A stretch of 34,929 nucleotides of DNA, taken from positions 1 through 34,929 of the IMG/VR virus record IMGVR_UViG_3300028025_000008; one strand, written 5' to 3'. Below, piece by piece: positions 15,975-22,092 of the stretch. Within the stretch, counting starts at the first letter, position 1, and every line of letters starts with the position of its first letter. Under the pieces are notes generated by a model. It made no database searches and had not been told where the DNA came from. It was given only the letters and a program-made list of their open reading frames with translations. The position numbers and the translations under genes were made by a program. Source of the DNA: a virus.

Positions 15975-16462
15975 TAGACCCTCTAACAGCCCTAGCAGGG
16001 ATACAGTCAGCAATTAGTTTGGTCAAGAAGGCAGCAGGTGTTGCCCAAGACCTAAGTTCTCTTGCGCCCATGATTGGCAAACTCTTTGATGCCAAGTCTG
16101 TGGCAACCAAAGCGTTGATTGAGACAAAGAAGGGCAAAGGCTCAAACATGGGGACTGCTCTCCAGATTGAGATGGCCTTGGAACAAGCCAGAGCATTTGA
16201 GGAGGAGTTAAAAATGCTTTTTATGCAATCTGGAAAGATTGACGTATGGCAGAAAATAAAGGCTCGTCAAGCACAAATGGACTTAGATGATGCCAGAGAA
16301 CTTAGTGCTTTAAAAAGAGCAGAAAAAGCCGCTAAAGAGAAAGAACAAGAACAACTAGAAATTGGCTTGGCAATAGGCGCATTATTCTTTCTTGGTTTCT
16401 TAGTCTTTGTTGGCATCTACGAATTGATGGAGTTCTGCAAAACAAGCAGATGCGGTAGGTGA
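15971..16462 (+). CDS. Coiled-coil protein with C-terminal membrane span
   Basis: 163 aa. Residues 1-60 are Ala/Leu-rich amphipathic helices, residues 60-125 a charged coiled coil (LKRAEKAAKEKEQEQLEIGL), and residues about 128-150 a membrane span (AIGALFFLGFLVFVGIYELM) with a short Cys-containing tail. The layout fits a tail-anchored lysis accessory protein, perhaps spanin-like in topology, but I recognise no family. It is coupled on both sides by four-base overlaps. Confidence 0.65.
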   Translation: MIDPLTALAGIQSAISLVKKAAGVAQDLSSLAPMIGKLFDAKSVATKALIETKKGKGSNMGTALQIEMALEQARAFEEELKMLFMQSGKIDVWQKIKARQAQMDLDDARELSALKRAEKAAKEKEQEQLEIGLAIGALFFLGFLVFVGIYELMEFCKTSRCGR

Positions 16463-16608
16463 ATGAGTACCAAAAGACCTTTGACCTCTGCCTCAAGATA
16501 TTCGTTTACGGATGTGTGGCTTTATACGCCCTTGGTTTTCTGAAGTTTTTGCCTGACGATTTGTCAGACAAGATTGTTAATCTCTTACTTGGAAAGATTG
16601 GACTGTAA
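16459..16608 (+). CDS. Small membrane protein, 49 aa
   Basis: A GTG start in a GTGA overlap reads NEYQKTFDLCLKIFVYGCVA followed by LYALGFLKFLP, then a short charged end. Residues about 9-31 form one membrane span. The TAA shares its last base with the ATG of the holin gene, so the gene exactly fills the 146-base gap. A competing frame from ATG 16463 ends after 26 codons and is unconvincing. Confidence 0.65.
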   Translation: MNEYQKTFDLCLKIFVYGCVALYALGFLKFLPDDLSDKIVNLLLGKIGL

Positions 16609-17111
16609 TGCTATCTCTATTTTCTACCCTTGGTGGTTTGCTAATCTCAGGCTTACCTAAACTCTTAGACTTCTTTCAAAACAAAGATGACCAAAAGCAT
16701 GAACTTGCTTTAGCTAGGGTTCAAGTAGAACTACAGTTACAAATGATGGCTCAAGGCTTTAAGGCTCAAGAGCGAATGGAGGAGATTCGCACAGACCAGA
16801 TTGCCATGCAGACAGATGCCCAGATGACAGAAGCAGCACTCAAGCATGATGAGAAAATCATGGAAAGAGCAAGCACTTGGGTGGTTAACTTTGTCGGTAC
16901 TGTAAGACCTATTGTGACTTACATCTTTATTTTTGAGTTATGTGCAATCAACGCATGGATTGCCTATTACGTTTACTCTCGTCCTAGTTTGGTCAACAAC
17001 ATGGATGACTTAATTCGAGTTACTGACGTTATTTTCTCTAGCGATGAGATGGCAATGCTTGGAGGAATTATCGGGTTTTGGTTTGGCTCACGTTCATGGG
17101 CTAAGAAATGA
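16608..17111 (+). CDS. Holin, 3-TM gene-transfer-release type
   Basis: 167 aa. An N-terminal hydrophobic segment (residues 5-22), a long charged helix (25-90), then two spans (about 95-125 and 145-160) ending in GGIIGFWFGSRSW, the signature of the GTA_holin_3TM family (PF11351). Such proteins make holes in the inner membrane that let the lysozyme out. It lies directly before the lysozyme and overlaps it by four bases. No ribosome site is seen, consistent with coupling. Confidence 0.8.
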   Translation: MLSLFSTLGGLLISGLPKLLDFFQNKDDQKHELALARVQVELQLQMMAQGFKAQERMEEIRTDQIAMQTDAQMTEAALKHDEKIMERASTWVVNFVGTVRPIVTYIFIFELCAINAWIAYYVYSRPSLVNNMDDLIRVTDVIFSSDEMAMLGGIIGFWFGSRSWAKK

Positions 17112-17611
17112 AAGTCAGCAAAGCTGGTGAGGACTTGATGCACTTCTTTGAAGGCTACAGAAACAAGCCTTATCGGTGTTCTGCTGCGATTTGGACTGTT
17201 GGGTGGGGTCACGCTATGTATGCTGACCAATTAAGCCTACCAAACGTCCGTAAAGAGGGTTATACAGGGCTTATCAGGTCTGATTACCAACTTAAAGGGG
17301 AAGACAATCGTGTCTGGTCTAAAGATGAACTGGTCAACTTGTTCAAGATGGATATCGATAATTTTGAACGTGGTGTTCTTCGACTTTCTCCTACTCTTGC
17401 TAATCATCAAAGCAAATTCGACGCTGTTGTCTCTTTTGCGTACAACGCAGGTCTAGGTAACTACCAGAGGTCAACCATTCGCATGAAGGTTAACAGGGGT
17501 GATTGGGAGGGTGCTGCCGAGGCTTTTATGTCATGGACTAAAGCAGGTGGTAAGGAAGTAGCAGGGCTTGTCAAAAGACGTAAAGCTGAAGTGGCTTTGT
17601 TTTTAAACTAA
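17108..17611 (+). CDS. Endolysin, GH24 lysozyme
   Basis: 167 aa muramidase that cuts the glycan strands of peptidoglycan. The catalytic pattern is E15, eight residues, C24, five residues, T30 (in FFEGYRNKPYRCSAAIWTVG), with Cys in place of the T4 Asp as in P1-Lyz-like members of GH24. FAYNAGLGNYQRST and GLVKRRKAEVALF are further family marks. The length is typical. There is no signal or SAR segment, so export through the holin is expected. Confidence 0.92.
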   Translation: MKVSKAGEDLMHFFEGYRNKPYRCSAAIWTVGWGHAMYADQLSLPNVRKEGYTGLIRSDYQLKGEDNRVWSKDELVNLFKMDIDNFERGVLRLSPTLANHQSKFDAVVSFAYNAGLGNYQRSTIRMKVNRGDWEGAAEAFMSWTKAGGKEVAGLVKRRKAEVALFLN

Positions 17612-17623
17612 ATTGTAACAATT
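17611..17623. repeat. Small palindrome after endolysin
   Basis: AATTGT, one base, ACAATT forms a perfect 13-bp palindrome starting at the last base of the endolysin stop. TGCTATAAG follows at 17625 and resembles an extended -10, but it overlaps the AAGG ribosome site of the next gene. Function is unclear. Confidence 0.35.
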
Positions 17624-17641
17624 CTGCTATAAGGTGTTGAA

Positions 17642-18016
17642 ATGTCTAACATACCTACACCAGAAGACGCACAACTCTTTGCACAAAGTGTCAGAAAATG
17701 GCAGCAAATTTTGAGTTTGTGCGATTGGCGAATTGAGAAGGGTAGCAAGCCAGCTAAAGAAGCTATGGCTTCTGTGGAGTTTAACCAGACAGCTAGATTG
17801 GCTACCTATCGACTTGGTGACTTTGGTGCTGAAAAGATAACACCAGATTCGCTAGATAGAACTGCACTACATGAGTTACTTCATATATTTCTATATGACT
17901 TACTGTGTGTGGCTACAGACCCTAAGTCTTCAGATGAGGAGATAGAGATGCAAGAGCATAGAGTTATCAATCTGCTAGAGCAACTATTGTCTAAGGATTC
18001 CAATGGGCAGTCATAA
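17642..18016 (+). CDS. HELLH zincin-like protein
   Basis: 124 aa. LHELLHIF at residues 76-83 is a clear HExxH zinc-protease motif, with an acidic stretch at 96-105 (SSDEEIEMQE) that could give a third ligand (E102 or E105). The N-terminal half is a compact basic/beta domain (KWQQILSLCDWRIEKGS). I recognise it only as a small phage protein of SprT/zincin appearance. Whether it cuts anything is unknown. It is coupled to the phosphoesterase, whose start lies inside it. Confidence 0.7.
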   Translation: MSNIPTPEDAQLFAQSVRKWQQILSLCDWRIEKGSKPAKEAMASVEFNQTARLATYRLGDFGAEKITPDSLDRTALHELLHIFLYDLLCVATDPKSSDEEIEMQEHRVINLLEQLLSKDSNGQS

Positions 18017-18989
18017 TGAAACCTGTACGGACATGGAGTTTATCCAGTTATGGGGTCAACTTCAATCTGCCACAAAAATATCTGAACATCTTGGGATACA
18101 CAACAGGGCGGTTCATTTACGCAGAAGGTACATTGAAAAAACGTACAACATGACCCTGAGTGCTAAAGACCATCGGGGTGATATGTATAACAAAAACAAA
18201 CCCAAGTCTTTCTCTCCTTTAAAACAAGTAGAACTTGGCATACTGGACGGAACAGTTATTGTGTTCTCAGATGCCCACTTCATTCCTAGTCAGCGTACAA
18301 CAGCGTTTAAAGGGCTTCTATGGGCTATCCAAGAGTTCAAGCCCAAAGCGGTGATATGCAATGGCGATGCGTTTGATGGTGCTTCTATATCACGACATGA
18401 CGTAACTGACCAGCCCCAGACTTCTGTTATCCAAGAACTAAAAGCCTGTCAGGGTGCGCTAGGTGAAATTGAAGAAGTAGCCAAAGCTGCTAGGCACAAT
18501 GTAAAGCTAGTGTTTACATGGGGCAATCACGATATTAGATTTGGGAACAGGTTAGCCCAACACGCACCACAGTTTAAAGATGTTGTCGGGTTTAAGCTGA
18601 CAGACCATATCCCAGATTGGGAGTTTTGTTGGGCAGTCTGGCCTACCGAGGATGTGATTATCAAGCACCGATATAAAGGTGGTGTTCACGCTACCCACAA
18701 CAATACTGTTAACGCTGGTGTGTCAATCGTTACTGGACACTTACACTCACTTAAAGTTACTCCATTTAGCGACTATAACGGATGTAGATACGGAGTAGAT
18801 ACAGGAACGCTTGCTGAGACTGATGGCCCACAATTTACCTATGCTGAGATAAACCCTAGCAACCACAGGTCAGGCTTTGCAGTGCTGAACTTCTTTAACG
18901 GAGAGTTGTTGCTTCCAGAGTTAGTTCAGAAGTTTGACGAAGACCAGATTCAATTTAGGGGCGAAGTCATTGATGTAGGTGCATTTTGA
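18003..18989 (+). CDS. Calcineurin-like metallophosphoesterase with N-terminal HTH
   Basis: 328 aa. Residues 24-46 form a helix-turn-helix-like segment (SATKISEHLGIHNRAVHLRR). The phosphoesterase core has all metal motifs in order: D90-A-H92, GDAFDG (121-126), GNHD (174-177), an H at 229 and GHLHS (245-249). Such phage enzymes hydrolyse nucleic-acid or nucleotide phosphoesters, and the substrate here is unknown. AAGGA lies before the ATG at 18003, within the HELLH gene. It sits after lysis, at the end of the rightward transcript. Confidence 0.85.
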   Translation: MGSHNETCTDMEFIQLWGQLQSATKISEHLGIHNRAVHLRRRYIEKTYNMTLSAKDHRGDMYNKNKPKSFSPLKQVELGILDGTVIVFSDAHFIPSQRTTAFKGLLWAIQEFKPKAVICNGDAFDGASISRHDVTDQPQTSVIQELKACQGALGEIEEVAKAARHNVKLVFTWGNHDIRFGNRLAQHAPQFKDVVGFKLTDHIPDWEFCWAVWPTEDVIIKHRYKGGVHATHNNTVNAGVSIVTGHLHSLKVTPFSDYNGCRYGVDTGTLAETDGPQFTYAEINPSNHRSGFAVLNFFNGELLLPELVQKFDEDQIQFRGEVIDVGAF

Positions 18990-19129
18990 GTGCTTGGCTC
19001 ATTATTCTTACAGGGGCTATCTACGCCTATATCGCTGCTGAACAACTGTTCAAAGGCAACCCAAGCATGGCTGTCGTTTACGCAGGTTACGCCTTTAGCA
19101 ACGTGGGTCTTTACTTGTTGGCAAAGTAA
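18986..19129 (+). CDS. Small two-span membrane protein, 47 aa
   Basis: A TTG start inside a TTGA overlap with the phosphoesterase stop reads SAWLIILTGAIYAYIAAEQL, a short polar link FKGNPS, then MAVVYAGYAFSNVGLYLLAK. Two membrane helices with a loop are evident. I have the impression that this pattern recurs in freshwater phages but cannot name it. It ends one base from the convergent leftward operon. Confidence 0.6.
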   Translation: MSAWLIILTGAIYAYIAAEQLFKGNPSMAVVYAGYAFSNVGLYLLAK

Positions 19130-19130
19130 G

Positions 19131-19331
19131 TTACAGAGGTTCTTTAGAATCTAAAGAGAAATCTACTTCTTCATCTTCTTCTGGCGGAATAGCCTCGTAC
19201 TCTACTGCCCATCCATAAGCCTCTTGGAACATAATAAACTCTTGGAATATTTTTATAATGTCAAAGTCACTTGTTTCAATAATTAGCTTGTCATTGAAAG
19301 CACCAAATTCCATTTCAAATTTCATGGTCAT
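19131..19331 (-). CDS. Small acidic protein of unknown function
   Basis: 66 aa (64 if the second ATG at 19325 is used). Acidic, with MKFEMEFGAFNDKLIIETSD, a central helix with FQEFIMFQEAYGW, and an Asp/Glu-rich end. No family is recognised. It is the last gene of the leftward early operon, its ATG overlapping the stop of the MazG-like gene, with AAGGA upstream. Acidic early proteins of this size can be DNA mimics or host-protein binders, but nothing shows that directly. Confidence 0.6.
   Translation of the reverse strand: MTMKFEMEFGAFNDKLIIETSDFDIIKIFQEFIMFQEAYGWAVEYEAIPPEEDEEVDFSLDSKEPL
19141..19157. repeat. Palindrome at convergence of two operons
   Basis: TCTTTAGA, one base, TCTAAAGA is a perfect 17-bp palindrome lying 12 bases into the leftward gene and just past the end of the rightward block. 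As RNA it would form a 6-bp hairpin, but no T-run follows on either strand. Confidence 0.35.
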
Positions 19332-19633
19332 ATTTCCTTTTGGAAGACTCCGTTAGGCAATAGTATGCCCTTGCGATTCTTAATCTGGTCATACGCAACT
19401 TCCATGCAGTTTACTAGATTTATGTCTTGCAGCACACAGTAATTGATGAGACAAACCATAACATCCCCTACTGCATCTATTACGGCTTCCTTATCGTGTT
19501 TAATAGTTGCATCAGCTAGTTCTCCCATCTCTGATACTGCTTTGAGTAGCTGAGACTCTGGGTTGCTATTAGGAATAATCTTTCTGGATTCTGACCATTG
19601 AATTATCTTCATCTCTATATTTGCATAAGACAT
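19328..19633 (-). CDS. MazG-like nucleotide pyrophosphohydrolase
   Basis: 101 aa from the ATG with AAGGA seven bases upstream. A longer frame to 19666 lacks a site. The all-alpha NTP-PPase motif is present: E35-x-x-E38 in KAVSEMGELAD, then E49 and the DAVGDV pair D53 and D57, which hold magnesium in the MazG/dUTPase-like superfamily. These enzymes turn (d)NTPs into NMPs plus pyrophosphate, and phages use them to clean the nucleotide pool or to lower alarmone levels. The substrate cannot be told here. Confidence 0.78.
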   Translation of the reverse strand: MSYANIEMKIIQWSESRKIIPNSNPESQLLKAVSEMGELADATIKHDKEAVIDAVGDVMVCLINYCVLQDINLVNCMEVAYDQIKNRKGILLPNGVFQKEI

Positions 19634-19635
19634 AA

Positions 19636-20016
19636 CTATCCTTTTGAGTTTGCAAATTCGTACCACATAACGTAGAAGTCTTTGAGGAAATCAAGACCCT
19701 CACCTATCTTTACACATCTACCTAGAACAACTTGAAACACATCTCCGACTTCAGTTTGTTCGTTGTCTGTGTTACCAATAATGACTAACACAGTAAATTT
19801 AGGAACTTGAGCAAAAGCCTTGAGTAGCAATTGCTGACCAGTAGCCATGTTTTCGTTAGGTTTCTTCCACTCTCCGATTAGGAAATGACCTTTCCTCTCG
19901 CAAATCATGTCTATGTTGCTAGGCAGGAAATGCGTATTAGTAGGAATCAACCCTTGGAAATCACGGAAGTCAGTATGGGTTGCATACTGATTTCTCATAG
20001 TGGTGATGGTACTCAT
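19636..20016 (-). CDS. PD-(D/E)XK nuclease-like protein
   Basis: 126 aa from the ATG that overlaps a small upstream stop (ATGA). A TTG at 20034 is the longer option. The fold signature is D36 in LPSNIDMICERKGHF and E49-W-K51 in LIGEWKKPNENM, separated by 12 residues as in VRR-NUC/Holliday-resolvase-like nucleases. It follows the annealing and SSB-like genes, so a recombination or end-processing role is inferred. Its stop lies two bases before the MazG start. Confidence 0.68.
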   Translation of the reverse strand: MSTITTMRNQYATHTDFRDFQGLIPTNTHFLPSNIDMICERKGHFLIGEWKKPNENMATGQQLLLKAFAQVPKFTVLVIIGNTDNEQTEVGDVFQVVLGRCVKIGEGLDFLKDFYVMWYEFANSKG

Positions 20017-20090
20017 TGCTCGTCTGCAAGCCAAAAGACTCTTTGCACAACTTTCCCATCGTAATCAGAACGGCACGTCTGAATCGTCAA
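20013..20090 (-). CDS. Possible 25-aa overlapping gene
   Basis: A TTG start (20090) with AAGAAAG upstream opens a frame across the SSB-like stop and reads TIQTCRSDYDGKVVQRVFWL followed by ADEQ. Its TGA overlaps the nuclease ATG as ATGA, the spacing used by most genes here. It is very short with a weak start, so it may be chance. Confidence 0.3.
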   Translation of the reverse strand: MTIQTCRSDYDGKVVQRVFWLADEQ

Positions 20091-20307
20091 ACGATGCTTT
20101 CTTAGGCTTATTTAAAGAAGCGTCAGCGTTCTTATTCTTGATAGACAGGGACATAAACTTCTGTCCGTCTTTGCTTACTTTAAGCCAAGCAGATAGCCAG
20201 AATTCTACCCCATCTACATTTAACGAGCCTTTGTAATCGGGAAACTTGGCATCGTCTTTCCTGTCGTTCTTGAATAAACTTCCTCGGTTTGTATTGTCGT
20301 ATTCCAT
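20065..20307 (-). CDS. SSB-like single-strand DNA-binding protein
   Basis: 80 aa. A short OB-fold-like body (KGSLNVDGVEFWLSAWLKVS, then KFMSLSIKNK) ends in an acidic tip FDDSDVPF, the form used by bacterial SSB to contact replication and repair partners. It is smaller than cellular SSB and resembles short phage proteins of DUF736-like type. It lies two bases after the annealing protein, with AAAGG before the ATG. Together they look like a recombination pair. Confidence 0.68.
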   Translation of the reverse strand: MEYDNTNRGSLFKNDRKDDAKFPDYKGSLNVDGVEFWLSAWLKVSKDGQKFMSLSIKNKNADASLNKPKKASFDDSDVPF

Positions 20308-20309
20308 GA

Positions 20310-20918
20310 TTAACCTTTCGCATTTTTCAATGCACTTCTTACTTTACTAGGAAGTAAAGTCCATAGAGCAACTTTCTGTTCGCTGTCTAAGTTCTCTGCT
20401 TCCAACTTCACCCAAGCACTCTTAGGTTCTTCTTTCTCACAGAGAGCAATTAACTCCATTGCTAACTCTCTGAGATAATTCTGTTCATCCTCTGGGATGG
20501 TATCCATTGCGCCTTGTGTGGGCGTGATGATTATCTTTTCTTCCTTGATGGGCGCAGAGGAATCCAGAGCGTCATGCTCAACGATTTCCATTGCTGTCAT
20601 CCAGAGATACCTGCGCTGATATGTTTCTACAGCACCAAGATTTTGAATAGCGTGTGCGCCTTTTAAATTAGCTTCTACCATTGGTGAAGTAATCACAATG
20701 TTAGTGCCATCATCTACGTCTGTGATTGTAAGACTTGCATATTCAGAGTCGTAGGAAATAACTCCACACAATCCTTGACCATGAAAAATCTCGTTAATCT
20801 GAGGCAAAAAGTCACCCAACTCAAAATACTGGTAGCCAGCAAACTTGTTGTGACCTGACTTCTTGAGTGCCATTTGTTGCAAAAACATTCTTGCTTGCAT
20901 TAACTTCTTGTGTACCAT
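20310..20918 (-). CDS. erf: Erf-type single-strand annealing protein
   Basis: 202 aa. The N-terminal domain (residues 1-120) has KKSGHNKFAGYQYFELGDFL and GAVETYQRRYLWMTAMEI, hallmarks of the ERF superfamily (P22 Erf, PF04404), which forms rings, coats single strands and anneals them. The C-terminal third is acidic and helical, as expected for a partner-binding tail. AAGGAG precedes the ATG. It stands in the middle of the leftward early operon, ahead of the SSB-like and nuclease genes, so the phage carries its own recombination system. Confidence 0.85.
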   Translation of the reverse strand: MVHKKLMQARMFLQQMALKKSGHNKFAGYQYFELGDFLPQINEIFHGQGLCGVISYDSEYASLTITDVDDGTNIVITSPMVEANLKGAHAIQNLGAVETYQRRYLWMTAMEIVEHDALDSSAPIKEEKIIITPTQGAMDTIPEDEQNYLRELAMELIALCEKEEPKSAWVKLEAENLDSEQKVALWTLLPSKVRSALKNAKG

Positions 20919-20919
20919 T

Positions 20920-21093
20920 TCATTCTCCTTTACTTAAATATTCTTCAATCATTGCTTCTTTGTCATCATCGTATAAATCCTCGAAAGGTACGAAGTGGTT
21001 TTCTCCACAGCATGAGCCAGATGTTTTAGGCTCAGTACAGTAGCAACAGTAGTCACCATGCGACAAGTCTTTGATAGCGTCTTGTCTGGTCAT
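20920..21093 (-). CDS. Small cysteine-rich zinc-ribbon protein
   Basis: 57 aa from the ATG overlapping the upstream stop as ATGA. A GTG at 21126 would extend it into the neighbour. It carries five cysteines, C17-C18-Y-C20 and C28-C29 in GDYCCYCTEPKTSGSCCGEN, consistent with one metal site, followed by an acidic helix (DDDKEAMIEEYL). No family is recognised. The stop lies in the ribosome site region of erf, so the two are probably coupled. Confidence 0.62.
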   Translation of the reverse strand: MTRQDAIKDLSHGDYCCYCTEPKTSGSCCGENHFVPFEDLYDDDKEAMIEEYLSKGE

Positions 21094-21245
21094 TGGATTC
21101 TTTCGATAGGCTTTGCTACAAGCCACTTGTCACCCAACTGGCGTACTGACTTCACCCATTGCTTTTGATAGCTTCTAATGACCTGTGGAGGGGCATCGTA
21201 GGTGCTAAATATCTTACGGACATGGATTAGGTAGTGTGTGTTCAT
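21090..21245 (-). CDS. Small basic protein, 51 aa
   Basis: Reads NTHYLIHVRKIFSTYDAPPQ, then VIRSYQKQWVKSVRQLGDKW, with LVAKPIERIQ at the end. GGAG lies six bases before the ATG, which shares one base with the preceding TAA. Its TGA overlaps the next ATG. Basic and soluble; no function is evident. The coupling on both sides makes it a credible gene in the leftward operon. Confidence 0.62.
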   Translation of the reverse strand: MNTHYLIHVRKIFSTYDAPPQVIRSYQKQWVKSVRQLGDKWLVAKPIERIQ

Positions 21246-21337
21246 TAGCCTCTCCAAGCCAGTAGTACACCGATACCGCCAAAGATAACAATGGCTAACA
21301 CATACTCAACTAGCGTCTGAATAATCTTACTTTTCAT
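21245..21337 (-). CDS. Small membrane protein, 30 aa, first gene of leftward operon
   Basis: Reads KSKIIQTLVEYVLAIVIFGG then IGVLLAWRG: a basic N-terminus, one membrane span and a short basic end. AAGGA lies seven bases before the ATG in a leader shared with the gene at 24327. First product of the leftward early promoter. The role is unknown; small early membrane proteins often act in exclusion or host takeover. Confidence 0.6.
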   Translation of the reverse strand: MKSKIIQTLVEYVLAIVIFGGIGVLLAWRG

Positions 21338-21386
21338 CTTGATTTCCTTAAAAATACCCACTTACGTTTTGTTGTGGGCTGACGTG

Positions 21387-21417
21387 AGTATATCAAACTA
21401 AACAGACTATTTGTCTA
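21387..21417 (-). promoter_or_regulatory. Leftward early promoter
   Basis: On the minus strand TGATATACT (plus 21387-21395) is an extended -10. TAGACA (plus 21412-21417) is a possible -35 at a long 19-base spacing, so the extended -10 probably carries most of the strength. The 15 bases just upstream (plus 21394-21408) also occur at 24259-24273. The short inverted repeat AGAC-N5-GTCT (21404-21416) overlaps the -35 region and could be an operator. Confidence 0.65.
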
Positions 21418-21432
21418 GGTGCTTTCCCTAAG

Positions 21433-21447
21433 TCAACATTTTGTTGA
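21433..21447. promoter_or_regulatory. Candidate Cro operator, 15-bp perfect palindrome
   Basis: TCAACA-TTT-TGTTGA, with 6-bp arms and a 3-base centre, lies in the divergent control region and covers the place of the rightward -35. The dyad form, the size and the position 19 bases before the gene for a Cro-like protein make it the natural binding site for that protein. No second identical copy was noticed by eye. Confidence 0.55.
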
Positions 21448-21450
21448 TTT

Positions 21451-21459
21451 TGCTATACT
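21451..21459 (+). promoter_or_regulatory. Rightward early promoter
   Basis: TGCTATACT is an extended -10, identical in core to the promoter at 24272-24280. The palindrome at 21433-21447 covers the -35 zone, and no consensus -35 is seen. Transcription would begin at about 21466, at or next to the ATG of the Cro-like gene, so little or no leader is expected. Confidence 0.6.
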
Positions 21460-21465
21460 TCTTGG

Positions 21466-21618
21466 ATGGACAAACAAACCGCTATCACACTTGCTGGCTC
21501 ACAGAGTGAGCTTGCTAGAATCCTTGGCATAACTAGGGCGGCTGTATTTCTCTGGAAAAACATCCCTAAACTACGCATTTATCAACTAAAAGAACTTAGA
21601 CCAGAGTGGTTCAAATGA
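21466..21618 (+). CDS. cro: Cro-like transcriptional repressor
   Basis: 50 aa. It matches the layout of P22-type Cro/YdaS proteins: a short leader with DKQTAITLAGS, a helix-turn-helix at residues 13-31 (QSELARILGITRAAVFLWK), then IPKLRIYQLKELRPEWF. It should bind the palindrome just upstream and balance the two divergent early promoters. No CI-type repressor gene faces it, unlike in lambdoid phages. The TGA overlaps the next ATG. No Shine-Dalgarno site is seen, and the promoter position suggests a near-leaderless message. Confidence 0.82.
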   Translation: MDKQTAITLAGSQSELARILGITRAAVFLWKNIPKLRIYQLKELRPEWFK

Positions 21619-21983
21619 CACAAGAAGCAGTTATCAGAGCATTACAGAACGGCCCACTTACATCCTACCAACTAGAGGATTTAACAGGCATACCAAGATT
21701 GTCCATTGCAGCTTGTTGCACCAAGATGAGTTACAAGAAGAAATTAACAATTGGAAAAATTAAAATGGGGCGGTCATGGGTTTCTCAGTACACCCTTGCA
21801 CCACACATGATTGAGGCTCAAAAGGCTGCCAATGATGAGCCTTACGACAAGCTAAACCCTTTTGACATTCGCAATGCCAGAGGTATCTTTTCTAAGGCTG
21901 AATATGCGGTAATGAACGCACAGGCTAAAAGACTGCTTGGTAAATCATTTTCAGAAGATATTACAAACAACCAGTTTATTTGA
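21615..21983 (+). CDS. Winged-helix protein of unknown function
   Basis: 122 aa from the ATG overlapping the Cro stop. Residues 1-60 read as a winged helix (TQEAVIRALQNGPLTSYQLE, then PRLSIAACCTKM as recognition helix and IKMGRSWVSQYTL as wing). The C-terminal half has a helical region with YDKLNPFDIRNARGIF. Position between cro and the initiator suggests a CII-like or replication-regulatory role, but it is not homologous by eye to CII. Confidence 0.7.
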   Translation: MTQEAVIRALQNGPLTSYQLEDLTGIPRLSIAACCTKMSYKKKLTIGKIKMGRSWVSQYTLAPHMIEAQKAANDEPYDKLNPFDIRNARGIFSKAEYAVMNAQAKRLLGKSFSEDITNNQFI

Positions 21984-21989
21984 TACAAT
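21981..21989 (+). promoter_or_regulatory. Promoter for leader RNA / initiator
   Basis: TGATACAAT matches the extended -10 form with one mismatch, overlapping the end of the previous gene. Transcription from about 21996 would produce the structured RNA described next. Confidence 0.5.
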
Positions 21990-21995
21990 GTTTTG

Positions 21996-22073
21996 AAACA
22001 CGGCTAGGTGCGAAGTCATGAGCGCACCGAAAAGAGAAGTCTCCCCTCCTGCCGCAGTTTCTTTTTTGGGAGA
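21996..22073 (+). ncRNA. C4-like structured/antisense RNA candidate
   Basis: About 78 bases. The first hairpin has arms GGTGCG (22007-22012) and CGCACC (22023-22028), perfect, with a 10-base loop. It is followed by an unpaired CTCCCCTCCTGCCGCAG stretch, a run of six T (22062-22067), and GGGAGA (22068-22073), which pairs with TCTCCC (22040-22045). A hairpin followed by a C/T-rich region complementary to ribosome sites, then a T-run, is what I recall of phage C4 antisense RNAs (P1/P7, Rfam C4). It may act in trans on a GGAGG-type site or in cis as a leader for the initiator. Bounds are approximate. Confidence 0.5.
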
Positions 22074-22092
22074 ATTGGAACAAGAGACAACT

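Noticed and set aside
16463-16543. 26-codon frame starting ATG AGT ACC
   Set aside because: The GTG frame at 16459 fills the gap exactly, couples to both neighbours and encodes a clean membrane span.
17625-17633. TGCTATAAG as an extended -10 promoter
   Set aside because: It overlaps the AAGG ribosome site of the gene at 17642 and would leave almost no leader, so the ribosome site explains it better.
22018-22092. N-terminal extension of the initiator from ATG 22018
   Set aside because: The ATG lies in the loop of a perfect hairpin and the family normally starts near the RYLKSGIRDS motif. Kept only as an alternative.
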